Shown here: positions 1-9,912 of the stretch, one piece after another | How positions within the stretch are numbered: position 1 is the first letter of the stretch | How the letters are laid out: each line of letters opens with the position of its first letter | Assembly (NCBI RefSeq): GCF_027887165.1 | Contig: NC_077227.1 | Location: 442,387,895-442,451,894 of the forward strand | Origin: Monodelphis domestica | Lineage: Eukaryota; Chordata; Mammalia; Didelphimorphia; Didelphidae | DNA length: 64,000 bases | Direction: 5' to 3' | Notes under the pieces: model-generated | Seen by the model: only the letters and a program-made list of their open reading frames with translations | Database searches by the model: none | What the model was told of the DNA's origin: nothing | Translations under genes and position numbers: made by a program

Positions 1-227
1 TTAATGGCTCTTGGTTCTATCCAGAGTTTTCCAGAATATAGCTTGTGCTCTAGGTCTAAACAAAAATAGGCAGAAGTTAGCAATGAAGGAAATAAACCAT
101 GTCAAATAGAGGACAGTCTTTATTTCACTCCATAGAAAGTTCAAAGCAACATAGAGTATTCACAGAAGTCTGTTTGCATTTAATACCATTTCCCTTCCTT
201 TATGGTTAGTGCCATCTTCTCCTAGAA
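1..227. other. unrecognised AT-rich sequence
   Basis: No reading frame of note and no repeat consensus that I recognise. Confidence 0.4.
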
Positions 228-462
228 GCAGCTACTGGCACTGTAGATAAAGTGCTGGACACAAAGTTAGGAAGATCTGTGTTCAAATCTGACCTCAGAT
301 ACTTACTAGTTCTGAGATCCTGGGGAAGTCAGAGGCCTCAATTTCCTGAGGAAGTACTACAATACTGATGATAACAGCACCTACTTCTCAGGTTGTTATG
401 AGGATGAAATGAAATAATATTTCTAAAATGTCCTTAAGTCCTATGTAAATGCTGGCTCTTAT
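228..462 (+). repeat. MIR/MAR1-like CORE-SINE
   Basis: Old tRNA-derived SINE. It has a degraded tRNA-like head, a B-box-like GTTCAAATCTGACC near 272, a core with a cctcaatttcctgagg segment, and the typical end in which the average-sized 'atgtaaatgctggctc' motif is followed by 'ttatt'. Divergence is high, so it is an old insertion. Confidence 0.65.
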
Positions 463-524
463 TCTCTGGGATCCACACTAGCCCCTAGCCAGTTATTAGT
501 GAGAAATATTTATAACACCCTTTT

Positions 525-735
525 TTGTATTGGTAAGAATTGGAAAATAAGGGGATATCCATCAGTTAGGGAATGGCTTAAGAACTTTGATCAATACAAC
601 AATGATCAACCACTATTTTAGAGGACCAATATGAAACATGCTATCCACATGATAGATGATACACTCAGTGTGTAAAACAGGAAATACATTTTTTGGACAT
701 GGCCAATGTAGCAATTTGTTTCCCTTGACATAAAG
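525..735 (+). mobile_element. L1 3'-end fragment (degraded)
   Basis: The segment from 'aagaattggaaaataaggg' through 'gaatggcttaag' to 'gctatccacatgatagatg' follows the order of the marsupial L1 3' terminal region on the plus strand. It is heavily diverged and internally deleted. No poly(A) tail or TSD is evident. Confidence 0.5.
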
Positions 736-1017
736 CTTTTATTTTTTTACAAAATTTCTTCCTACCCCCAATGAGAGAGAGAGGTTAAAGGGAGAAAAAA
801 AAAACCAGACTTGTTTGTTGGAAAAAATAAAATAAAAAAGAAAGATTGCCCCAGCACAGATTTGACTGTCATAGTCATATTAACCAAATCATCCCTTAAT
901 AAAGTCAAAAGGATCCCAGGATGAGATACTCTCAACACCACATTTTCCATAGGGAGATATAAAGCCTCAATCAAACGGTCATCCCTTTTATCTGATAGAC
1001 TGATCCTATTCTTTTTC
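736..1017. other. no recognised feature
   Basis: Purine/pyrimidine-biased sequence with an A-rich run near 795-840. Nothing supports a gene. Confidence 0.4.
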
Positions 1018-1166
1018 TTTTTAATTTGGAAAATTTTATTTAATTAATTAATTTAGACTATTTTTCCATTGTTACAAGATTCATATTCTTTCCCTCCCCT
1101 CCTCTGACCCCCCTCCCACAGCCAACTTGCAATTCCATTGAGTTTTACATGTGTCATTGTTGATCC
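1018..1166 (-). mobile_element. L1 3'-UTR end, antisense
   Basis: Reads on the minus strand as the terminal part of the marsupial L1 3' UTR: the 'acacatgtaaaactca' block, the G-rich stretch, the 'gaatatgaatcttgtaac'-like block and the 'taattaattaaataaaa' terminal stretch. Only about 150 bp of the element is present. Confidence 0.65.
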
Positions 1167-2218
1167 TATGAGCCCTTTATATATGTGCTGCAAGCATGCC
1201 CCAGACTGTGGGTAGTTCTTTCCTCCATTTCTACTGATCTCTCCCATTTTCAAGGGGCAGGATAACCAATCCAAGGACAAATGTACTGGTAGAAAAGGAA
1301 TTATGATGTATGGCCCACAATTCATATCTCAAAAAACCAAGCAAGAGTTGTTGGGACGAAGAACCACAAAGCAGAAATTTCTTTCAGGGAGCCTCTGGCA
1401 GTCAGGGAAGCCATAAGCCATGTAAGTAAGGAATTTGTGAAGAACAAGGGAGACCTGCAAAGGTTGGAGAAAATGTGTCTGGAGAGGCGATTGGAACATT
1501 CAGGATGAGGTGGGGTGGGAAGGGGAAGGGAGAATTTCATTGAAGATTCAAAAAGGAAAGACTATTTCCCAGAGAGAGTTTCTGGTCAGTCTCTTATCTA
1601 AGACTCTGGGAAAGAGCTGGTTAGGAGAATTATTCCTCTCATACCCTTTTGCCTGGCTGAGTTGAATGAAAGTTTCTTGCACTAAACTGAAGATCACCCT
1701 GGATTATAATTTCCCTTAGGAGAAATCAAGCTATATTCCTTGAAGACAGTTTTGATCCCACCATCAAAAGTGGCCATAGGAAATAGTTAGCAGGGATCTC
1801 CTTGTGTCCCTCTACCCTCTAACCTCTCTCTCTTCCTTTCAGGAAAATAAATTAGATAATTTAAAATTACAGAAGAACTGTCTCAAAGTTTATGTAATAG
1901 GAGGAAGGATTTTCAAAATCAAAGGAAGAAGGCTGCGAGGGACTGACTGACCCTCTGGTCAGGTCAGGACTGACTCCATTGAAGTTGTCCAGCTTAGTGG
2001 AGAAAAAGGGAAGGTGCTACCTAGAAATCAGTCCCCAAAAGCAGCTGGTTTTCTGGTCCCAGAATCTTTCAAGTCCCCTCCTTCTCTCTCTCTCTATTAC
2101 AATTTGGCATCCCAGGGAAAAAAAAAAGCCAGAGTCCACCCAGGCTGTTGAAAGGGGGTTATCAGTTGGAATTCCAAAACTAGGATAACCGTATTTTGAA
2201 AGGCCAATACAGAAGTGT
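1167..2218. other. 1 kb of unrecognised sequence
   Basis: Short open frames occur on both strands (for example minus 1322-1540), but none has a recognisable domain or supporting signals. I see no repeat that I can name. Confidence 0.4.
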
Positions 2219-3090
2219 TTGAAAGAAAAAAGAAGACATGATTCTATTACTAATCTTTTGGGCATCTATGTTAGCAGCAATTGGGATTTACTGGGTGTAT
2301 TGCATAATATACAATACGGTGACCAGTGTCATGATGGACACCATGCAATTTATAGCCAATACAACATCATTTATAACTATGTTACCTTTTTCAAACACTA
2401 TACTTTGGCAAGTGGCAACATAAGTCTATGTGATTCTCATGGCCACAATTCAGACCCTCTCATATTTAAGAACTGTGCTATGGATGATAAGGAATACCTA
2501 GGAAAGCTGCACAAATACTTGTCTTGGATAATAAGCTTGAAGAATTGGTCCAGAGGATGTGCACTGAATATTTAGCTAAAAGAGACAGGGACAATGCTAA
2601 GGAAGGGGCTGAAACATCGACAGAGATGGTTGGGGACACAGTTGCTTCAGGGAAAGATAATGACAAGGCAAATGGCACTAGGGCAAAGGACAAGGTTTCT
2701 AAGGCAGAGGAAAATACCGGTCAAGATAACACATCAACTGAGGTCACAGGGGCTCAGAAAATCTTGCCATTAGCATTGAGGGGAGTATAATGCAAGTGGC
2801 TGATATTGGTGGCAGCAACAGTGGTGAACAGGGTGGTGGCCAAGGCCAAGAGCTGGAAAAAGGATAATTGACCTCAGTGCCCCTGAACCCACAATGGCAG
2901 TGCTATTCTTTCTTTATTTATTGGTGTCATTGGTCTTTTGTTGAGACTATGACCCAAACTATAGGGGTGGAAATCAAGAGGCTCAAAGGGAGGAAGGATA
3001 CTCCCCATAATTATTTCTTCTTCTCATTCCTTTTTGCTTTGTAAAGAAGTTGCTTTAAGTTCAGATGTGGTGGGAGCCAAATAAACTCTA
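2219..3090 (+). pseudogene. possible broken small gene: hydrophobic N-terminus, polar acidic C-terminus
   Basis: I do not recognise this gene. A frame at 2238-2423 encodes about 61 residues beginning MILLLIFWASMLAAIGIYWV, a strongly hydrophobic signal-anchor-like start. Downstream, 2524-2790 in a different frame encodes a very polar Lys/Glu/Asp/Thr-rich stretch (LEELVQRMCTEYLAKRDRD near its start). A third frame, about 2770-2868, gives a Gly/Gln-rich tail ending at a stop. The change from hydrophobic to charged to low-complexity sequence, spread over three frames, suggests one coding sequence with at least two frameshifts. An AATAAA lies at 3080-3085. No poly(A) tract follows, because a type A SINE inserted right there. 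It could be a decayed last exon, a retrocopy or chance. Confidence 0.3.
3080..3085 (+). promoter_or_regulatory. AATAAA poly(A) signal candidate
   Basis: Canonical hexamer about 215 bp after the last stop of the candidate broken frame. The sequence where cleavage would occur is interrupted by a SINE (TSD copies at 3086-3099 and 3305-3318). Confidence 0.3.
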
Positions 3091-3097
3091 GGGATTC

Positions 3098-3303
3098 TTT
3101 TTTTTTTTAAACCCTTACCTTCCATCTTAGAATCAATACTGGGTATTGGTTCCAAGGCAAAAGAGTGGTAAGGGCTGGAGAATTAGGGTCAAGTGACTGG
3201 CCCAGGGTCACACAGCTAGGAAGTATCTGAGTCCAGATTTGAACCCAGGACCTCCTGTCTTTGGGCCTGGCTCTCAATCCACTGAACCACCCAGCTGCCC
3301 CCA
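3098..3303 (-). mobile_element. SINE type A (WSINE1/WALLSI-like), antisense
   Basis: Full-length minus-strand copy. T-run, then the complement of the 3' 'ggtaagggttt' tail, the tail palindrome (aatcaatactgggtattggttcc), the core, a B box (complement of 'gggttcaaatctgg') and the complement of the 'ggggcagctgggtgg' head. It is flanked by a direct repeat, ctctagggattctt (3086-3099) versus ctgtagggattctt (3305-3318), which is a convincing TSD with one mismatch. Confidence 0.9.
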
Positions 3304-3464
3304 ACTGTAGGGATTCTTATCCAAAATCCCACTCACATTGGCTGGTTGGGATCCCAGAGAGTTCTGGCTATATTTCCCCTTTGTATTCTAGGAGTACCAT
3401 ATGGGGCTATTAGATTTTTTCCAAAGACTATTGACTCAGCCTTCCTCTGTTCCAATGTGTTTTC

Positions 3465-3560
3465 CACAATGAGATAACTGCCAAGCACTTAACATGGTAG
3501 TGCCTGGTTCATAGTAAATGCAACATAGATGTTAGCTACCATTATTATCATTTTCAATAT
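3465..3560 (+). repeat. MIR/MAR1 3'-end fragment
   Basis: The 'aagcacttaacatggtagtgcctgg' stretch followed by 'gttagctaccattattatc' matches the 3' portion of mammalian tRNA-core SINEs. The 5' part is missing. Confidence 0.55.
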
Positions 3561-3569
3561 TGACCAATT

Positions 3570-4066
3570 ATTCTGTTTCCTTTATAAAATTAAGATTGAC
3601 CAGTGATTAGTTCCCCAATAGTAACAAATTAATATCAATTAACTTTTATAAAAGAATATTTACTAAAAAGGAATAGCAAGAACAGAAATACAAACACATC
3701 CTTCTAAACTGGAGCCAATCTCATGCATCACAGTCTCTTTGCCTACACCCCTACTTGAATCTGGGAGGGAAGATTGAACTTGGGAAATGACACCAGAGTT
3801 GGGCCAGAGAACTCTATTCACCATTTCCTCTGTTCATGTCACTGTTATATGTGCTTCTAATCCTCTTCCCCCACTGCCCCTATTTCACTGTCATTGCCAC
3901 TGCTCCCAAGGCTCCCCATCTCCAACTGTTTTTGCTTCAGGTGAAAACATCTTTGGTTATGCTTCTCATGGGCTCAGATGTCTACATACCAAAGATCTTT
4001 TTTTGGGGGAGGGGATTTATTTTGAAATATACCTCCCAAGCAAACTCCTGCCTGGACCTACCTTCT
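3570..4066 (-). mobile_element. possible old LTR fragment, antisense
   Basis: Weak call. The 'tatttactaaaaaggaatag' area resembles the reverse complement of the 3' region of the LTR just downstream ('ttttagtaaataaacctc'). The rest is not alignable by eye. It may be a diverged relative of the 4.2-kb LTR in the opposite orientation. Confidence 0.25.
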
Positions 4067-4193
4067 GTGAAAGGAAATTCTTGGTTCTCTTTGTCTATTT
4101 TGAGTTTACACTTGTGAAAAGGGAATCCTTTATTCTCTTTGCCTAGTTGGAGTTAAAACTTTGGTTAACACTAACTTAAGTACCTCATTAGAT
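4067..4193 (+). repeat. tandem U3-like repeat units upstream of an LTR
   Basis: Two units beginning near 4067 and 4113 (tgtgaaaggaaattcttgg; tgtgaaaagggaatccttt) resemble the start of the LTR at 4194 (tgtgaagacaggattaact), each followed by a 'ctctttg(t/c)cta' block. This looks like a diverged tandem array at the LTR's 5' side, so the LTR may begin earlier than 4194. Confidence 0.5.
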
Positions 4194-4991
4194 TGTGAAG
4201 ACAGGATTAACTCTCCTTTGTCTACCTTTTGATTGAATCAACACAAGCTTGAATTAGGTAGAGGAGCTCACAAACCACTTAGTGAATTCACACCCTTCTT
4301 AGTGCTAGGTGAGAAGCCAGTAAGATACTTTGAGAGCTCCACCTTTTTTTTCTAACTCAAACAGCCAGAAACTTTTGAATTCTTTTAAGAGGTCACACCC
4401 TCAGAAACTGTGAACCCTTTGGAAGAGTATTCACCTCTCCAGAAGGTGGGCGCTGGTTCCCACAAACACTGCCCCTTGGATAGTGCTAAGCTATTTGGAA
4501 ACTGTGATTGGCCCCTGTGAAGAGTGGAAGAGATATGGAGTCACCATGAAAGCAAACCCTGAACTCAGTCTGAGGAGATGGTCTTAGAGAAGATAGTCTA
4601 AAGAGATTGTCTTCTGGAGCTAGTCTTCTGACTGGATAGAGTCTTCCAGGGAGCTTTGCTGGAGACTGCAGCTTGGATCGTGGGTTTGGGGCTCAGCTTC
4701 AACATAGATTCTGGCTCCTGGACTATTTCCCTGGATGAGTGAAAAGGGCTGACTCCTTTCCTAGTTTCCTAAGAGACTAGCTTCCGTATTGGAGGAGGGC
4801 TCATAGTTGCTCAGGACCTGTACTCCTGGCTGAGGACTACTATAGACATTTTCTCTAACCTCTCTCACATTTCTCTATTTTATTGTTTCCCCTCTATTTT
4901 AGTAAATAAACCTCTGACTTGAGATAAAATAATTTTGGCAACCACATTATTTCATATAATTTTAGTCCAACTACTAAATTTAACCTTTACA
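4194..4991 (+). mobile_element. endogenous retrovirus solo LTR, family 2, copy 1
   Basis: Starts TGTGAAGACAGGATT and ends with CTTTACA, as expected for TG...CA LTR termini. A TATA-poor U3 is followed by a region with 'agtaaataaacctctgac' (poly(A)-signal area) near 4900. The same sequence occurs inverted at 9913-10650, which defines both ends by comparison. No internal retroviral sequence is attached. It is a fossil of moderate age, judging by the divergence between the two copies. Confidence 0.7.
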
Positions 4992-5283
4992 TTTCCTAGG
5001 AAGTTGAAAGAGGGCACAACTTTAACCCTGGATTTTGAGTGCTTGAAAGTTGTTTTCCTTTATCATCAGTTCTCACCACCAGAGGGAGTTTCAGTTTTTT
5101 AAAATGATTTTTCTCCAGGAGAAAAGTAAGGAAATCCTGCTGCCACCTTTTTCTCTGACATTTCTGTGAAATAAAGGAGGGGAGAAAGCCTTATGAAGAA
5201 GTTTAACTCATTCTCACCTGCTGAATTAGAAAGTACTTTCTTTCTTCGAGATGCAAAACATTCTGCAGAGGGTAGGGTTAGCC
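4992..5283. other. no recognised feature
   Basis: Short open frames only, with no repeat I can name. Confidence 0.4.
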
Positions 5284-5560
5284 AGTTGATTAACACGTAT
5301 TAAGTACCTTCTGTGGGCCAGGCACTCAGCTAAACATTGGGGATACAGAGGAAAAGCAAAAGACAGTCTGTTCTTGAGGTTCTTATAAACTAATAGGGGA
5401 GACAACATGCAAGCAGTTCTGTACAAACAAGCTATTATGTCAGATAAATAGGAAATAATCAACAAAGGGAAGATACTAGACTTAAGAGAGATTGGGAAAG
5501 GCTTCTTGTAGAAGCTGGGATTTTGGCTGGGATTTGAAGGAAGCTGGCAAAGCCAGCAGT
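5284..5560 (+). repeat. old dispersed mammalian repeat ('gccaggcactcagctaaac' family)
   Basis: Begins with 'taagtaccttctgtgggcc', then 'tggggatacagaggaaaag', a 'caggaaataatcaacaaag'-like block and 'gggaaaggcttcttgtag'. The same order recurs at 15000, 28610/29085, 32570 and 53240. It is an ancient dispersed repeat common in marsupials; I cannot name its class with confidence. Confidence 0.6.
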
Positions 5561-5689
5561 CAGAGATGAGGATGGAAAGCATTTCTCCTTCCTCAAACCT
5601 AAGGACTTTGGTGGGTATGGAGAGCAGAAGAAACAGAGAAGAGAGAACTCAGGGCTAGGATCTTTTCAGTAATTACTGCCAAACAAAGC

Positions 5690-5843
5690 CCTTAGTCTCA
5701 GAATATCACAATGTCATTAATTTTTGAATTGGAAAGCACCTAGAAGTTCCATAGTCCTATCCTCTTCTAGTAAATGAGGTTCTGAGACCCAGAGAGGTCA
5801 CACATGTATGTGAAAGTTGAACCTGGCTCATGCTCTTGAGAAT
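5690..5843 (+). repeat. THER1/MIR-like CORE-SINE, 5' part
   Basis: 'gaattggaaagcacctagaag' and 'aaatgaggttctgagaccc' match the THER1-type core. It is interrupted by the type B SINE that follows. Confidence 0.55.
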
Positions 5844-6016
5844 GGAACACTTCAGACACTAGCTTTGTGACCCTGGGCAAGTCATTTAACCATTTACTCC
5901 AGTTTCCACAAAATGAGCTAGAGAAAGAAATGGCAAACCACTCTAGTACCTTTGCCAAGAAAACCCCCAAATGGGGTCATGAACAGTTGGACACAACTGA
6001 GCTAGAACAATGACAA
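5844..6016 (+). mobile_element. SINE type B (MAR1-like, BovB-type tail), 5'-truncated
   Basis: Runs from a 'tgtgaccctgggcaagtc' core to the diagnostic tail 'gaaatggcaaaccactc' ... 'aaatggggtcatgaacagt' ... 'ggacacaactga'. The tRNA head is missing. Confidence 0.8.
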
Positions 6017-6329
6017 TTCCGAATAGACCTATGAAGTCCAATAAGTTCACTTGGGTCTCCCTCCCTGCCACCTTCTCCTTCCTACTTCTCCTGTTGTCTC
6101 CCCTTTGACCAAACTCCTATTCAGCACCCCTTCCTCGCTTGTATGTACACATTGGTCTGTCCAGTCTTCTTAGAATGGGACAACATTCCTTTCTGGCATG
6201 CATTTGCTGCTGAGTTTTAGGAGAGCTTATCTTGTTTTCACTCCAATTCTTCCCCACTCTTATTAAAATTCACATATCAAAGATCACAAAGTTTTCTGAA
6301 ATGATAAGATCCCTCCCCTCCTGGAGATG
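6017..6329. other. no recognised feature
   Basis: Pyrimidine-rich sequence. Neither a domain-bearing frame nor a recognised repeat is visible. Confidence 0.35.
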
Positions 6330-6680
6330 ATCTGGGTTATACATTCTGATCCTAAAAAACATATTTACATGATGGTGATTGTTGTCAGAGAACATTCATA
6401 GAAAACCAAAACTCCAAAATAAAAACACAGAAACTAAAGTGAAAAATAATATGCATTCTGACTCCAGCAGTTCTCTCTCTGGAGGTAGATAGTCTTTCCT
6501 GATTTTTCCTGAATTTATCTTGTTCCTCATTCCTTACAGCACAGTAGTATTCCCTCTCCATCATATACCACCATTTGTTCAGCCATCCCCAGTTGATAGA
6601 CATCCCTTTATTTCCCAATTCTTTGCCACACATCATCATTATTGTTGTGGCTTTACTCTACTGTCATTATGGTTCTTCTA
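6330..6680 (-). mobile_element. L1 3' region, antisense
   Basis: Minus-strand marsupial L1 3' sequence. Recognisable blocks (plus-strand reading) are 'aaccaaaactccaaaataaa', 'cagttctctctctggagg', 'cagtagtattccctctcc' and 'tttgttcagccatccccag'. The LTR at 6681 appears to be inserted at or near its left-hand continuation. Confidence 0.65.
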
Positions 6681-7426
6681 TGCTGAAAGTTAAACTGTCA
6701 ACCTCAATGGTATAAGGATGATATTAGAAAATAACTATTGTTTTTATTAGTTTAGAGATAAGAAGTAGAGTGGCTGGCTTGAGAAAGAATTGGAGTTTGA
6801 AGCAAGGCTGAGGGAGCATGTCAATTTCAAATGTTGACAGTTATAACTGGTTTTCTGTGTCAGTTACTCTCTCTGGCAGCTGGCAGAGACACATGCTCAC
6901 AGAGACTCTCAGGGCTAGAGGAGGTAACATCTTTGCCTCTCTCTCTGTCTGAAGGAAAGACCTGAAGGAGTTTAGTGTTTTTTTTTCCAACTTGGGAAAC
7001 ACTATTGACTATCTATTTCTGTCTTCACAAATTGGTTTATATTTGAGAAGACCAAAGAAAGATCTGATCTTTGGTTTGGACTCTAGTCTGTTAAGACTCA
7101 TAGTCCTAATGTGATTCTTGTTGAGACTCAACCAGATAGCCTTTGTTATTTTATAATTTGAAGGTGAAGTTTGCAATTATAAGGATAATAGTAGTAGTTT
7201 TATTTAGAATAGTTTAAATTTGGGTTAGTCAGATCAGGGAGGAGTAGTGTAGCCTATAAAACACAGGAGAAGCGGTTCCTTGTGGAACCAGGGAGTTTAT
7301 TGGGTGGATTTAAAATCCTTTAGAATTAGAAATCCTTGTTATCCTTATATATTGCAATAAAGATTTTATTTTTTATAATAAGAGTCTCTTTAATGTTTTT
7401 GCACCTGGCTCTGAAGGGAAGTTCAC
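6681..7426 (+). mobile_element. probable endogenous retrovirus solo LTR (separate family)
   Basis: Promoter-like 'cctataaaacac' at about 7252 and poly(A) signal 'gcaataaagattttatt' at about 7354, followed by a short tail ending 'gaagttcaca'. Spacing suits U3-R-U5. The start, near 'tgctgaaagttaaactg', is less certain because no TSD is visible. No internal retroviral region is present. Confidence 0.5.
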
Positions 7427-7560
7427 ATTTGAGTTTCACTTCACTTTATCACAAGATACTTTTGATTTCACTTATCAAAAGTATCTGAACAGTTTTGAAC
7501 CTGTAATTGGCATAGTTTTCCCATCTATTTTTATGTAACTCGCCATTATTATTTTTACAA
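7427..7560. other. unassigned sequence after the LTR
   Basis: AT-rich with a local inverted motif around 'gatacttttgatttc...atcaaaagtatc'. It is not assigned to a family. Confidence 0.35.
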
Positions 7561-7794
7561 TGGGCAGCAAAATAGTGCAGTGGATAAAACACTAGTCCTA
7601 GAACCTGGAGAACCTGGGTTCAACTCTGGCCTCGGGCATGTCTTAGCTTGTGATCCTGGGTGAGTCACTAAACCCCAACTGCCTAGCCCTTGCTGGCTCT
7701 TCTGCCTTAAGATGGGTGCCTGGGATTAGATTTGAACTTGGGAATTCCTGCCTCTAGGCCTGGAGTTCTATCTGCTATACCCCCTAGCTATTCT
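7561..7794 (+). mobile_element. SINE type A, rearranged
   Basis: Head and B box (ctgggttcaactctggcc) are in plus orientation as far as the 'cttctgccttaagatgg' region. The unit then continues with a minus-strand SINE piece ('gatttgaacttgggaattcc' ... 'ccccctagct'). It is therefore two SINE segments in opposite orientation, by recombination or by insertion of one into another. Confidence 0.6.
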
Positions 7795-8105
7795 CTGACT
7801 TGAAGACTCAGTTCAAATGGCACCTGATTCAGATGGACTTTCTGGGTTCCCTTTCCTCTCTTTTTTCTCTTCATTTCACTGCCAATGTCTCCCCTCTTAG
7901 ACAAGTTCCCATAGATGCTGTAACATGCCTATAGTTGCATACGTGTATGTGTTTATTGTATGGGCATAGTGCTTTGTATAGTTTTCTTTAGAATGAGAGC
8001 TCCTCAAGACCCTTTTCCTTTCTCTGAATCTCAGTGCAAAGATGTGCTTGGCACATCGTGAGTGCTTGATTAAATGTTTCTGGAATGATTAAATGACTGA
8101 CAGTC
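7795..8105 (+). mobile_element. L2 3' end
   Basis: Typical end of the L2 LINE (CR1 clade): the tail of ORF2 ('cagttcaaatggcacct'), 'gaatgagagctcctcaag' and the 'gtgcttggcacatcgtgagt' - 'gcttgattaaatgtttctgg' ending. It is old and diverged. Confidence 0.75.
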
Positions 8106-8239
8106 CTCAGAAAGCTAGGCCTAAGGAGAGTATGTAAGATTTTAGACCATTTCTGTTCCTTCTTGTCCCTGCTGCCTTCTGAGAGCCATGGTGAGAGGCT
8201 CTAGCAAGTTCCAGGCTACCCGGAAAGCTAAAAGGTCTC

Positions 8240-8390
8240 TGTGATAGCAACTCCTGGAGAGCAGGACTTTAAAAAATAGAAATTTTCTGGAGAATAGAAT
8301 TTGCCCTTCTTTGCATTCCCAGCCCTTAGCACAGTGTCTGGCACATAGTAGGTGCTTGATAAATGTTTATTGACTGACTGATTGAGCATC
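8240..8390 (+). mobile_element. L2 3' end
   Basis: 'ctcctggagagcaggac' ... 'cagcccttagcacagtgtct' ... 'ggtgcttgataaatgttta' ending in 'ttgactgactgattgag', which is the canonical L2 terminus. Confidence 0.8.
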
Positions 8391-9012
8391 CTGAGAAGAG
8401 TTGGGGGACCCATAGACTGTTTCCCCACTCCTTTGAAAAATTTCCCTTTGAGATTTATATCCTGTCTGCCCCCTGGGAAGGTGTACAAGATTGCATCCAT
8501 TTGTTTATGAGACAGAGAATCATTCTACTGTTCTATTTCCTCTTGGCTTTAACATAATTTTTATGCCTAAAATGCATTACTATTGAATTTATGTCTTTTG
8601 TACAATCTGGTAATAGAGTATTGTGCTAGATGGGGGGTTTGTTGGGATTTGTGTTAGTGATTCCTCAAACACCTGCTCTGAATCAGAGAGAAGTCGACAA
8701 GGGCTCTCTGTACCACTAGAGGAGAGGCAAGTGGAAAGCAAGGTCATTGTTCCTCTTGTGGATTTGGGCCCTTGATGTGCCTTCCTACCTACCTTGGAGA
8801 AGCCCCCATTCTGACTGGTTACTTGATCCTGGAACACCATTTTATGAGGGACCCTGGCCAGTCTGGATTCACTCCTAGCCCAGCTCTCTCCCTATATTCT
8901 ACCATGTCCTCACCAGATGCCTTGTCCTGGATCTGTTCCCTGACGCCTCTACTTTCTGTTTTCCATTTAGGAGTTGTCTTCCCCCATTAGAAATCATATG
9001 GAAAATAACTAT
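8391..9012. other. no recognised feature
   Basis: Ordinary-looking unique sequence. The short frames (for example plus 8772-8990) carry no recognisable domain. Confidence 0.4.
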
Positions 9013-9208
9013 GGGGGGGGCAGCTGGGTGGCTCAGTGGATTGAGAGCCAGGCCTAGAAATGGGAGGTCCTGGGTTCAAATCTGACCTCAGACACTTCCC
9101 TGGGCAAGTCACTTGGTCCCCATTGTCTAGCCCTTACCGCTCTTCTGCCTTAGAACCAATACCCAGTAATAATTTAAGATGAAAGGTAAGGGCTTAAAAA
9201 AAATAAAA
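9013..9208 (+). mobile_element. SINE type A
   Basis: Complete head ('gggcagctgggtggctcag'), B box and tail ('aaaggtaagggcttaaaa'), with a small internal deletion between 'cacttccc' and 'tgggcaagtc'. A 3' A-rich tail follows. Confidence 0.88.
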
Positions 9209-9268
9209 GAAACATAAAAACCCCTCTAGATCATTTTAAAACCCCTCTAGATTATTTTAAAAAAATAC
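9209..9268 (+). repeat. short tandem duplication between two SINEs
   Basis: Two near-identical units, 'aacccctctagatcatttta' and 'aacccctctagattatttta'. They look like a TSD or a local duplication tied to insertion of the second SINE. Confidence 0.6.
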
Positions 9269-9408
9269 AGGGTTTAATTGGGTGGCTCAGTGGATTAAGA
9301 GCGACCCTGGACAAGTCCCTTAAGTCCCCATTGCCTAGTTTTACTGCTCTTCTGCCTAGGAACCAATACATAGTATTGATTCCGAGATAGAAGGTAAAGG
9401 TTTAAAAA
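9269..9408 (+). mobile_element. SINE type A, internally deleted
   Basis: The head 'gggtggctcagtggattaag' jumps directly to 'gaccctggacaagtccctt', removing the B-box region. The tail 'gatagaaggtaaaggttt' is intact and is followed by (CA)n. Confidence 0.8.
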
Positions 9409-9410
9409 CA

Positions 9411-9912
9411 CACACACATACTTGAAAAAAAAAGTCTTTTCTAGTACAAGGAAGGGCAGGAGGGAAGGAGTTACCTGGGTATTTGAATGTAACAAACAAA
9501 CAAATAAATAGGAGAATAGAAACTCTCTTGTTTCCTGGTATCCCAGCAATTAGCATAGTTCCTAGTACTTAATGTAAGCTTTGCTTGTCTGTCTAGCCTA
9601 CTGATTCTTGTTGTAGGTCCAGGGCACAAGAGGAGAAGTCCTTTAATTTTATCATTCTATCAAGGTAAGTACTCCTTGAGGGACTTCTAGAAATGAGGAG
9701 ATTGTCACTTTGGTAGCTTTTCGGGAATTTACAGTCATTTTCATCCAAGTTCCCATAGTGTGCCGGGGAGTTAATGACAAATTTGGTCTATGTCCCACAA
9801 GCATGGGAAATTAGACATTTGGCTGCTATTACACAGGGAGCTATAGCACTTAGTATATGTGTGTAATGGTGGTGGTGGCAGAAGGAAGGAAGTCCAGATA
9901 TAGGCTAAGGAT
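9411..9912. other. no recognised feature
   Basis: Unique-looking sequence with no domain-bearing frame. Confidence 0.4.

Noticed and set aside
9013-9208. tRNA-like A/B boxes in the SINEs considered as tRNA genes
   Set aside because: They are parts of SINE heads; no intact cloverleaf is seen.
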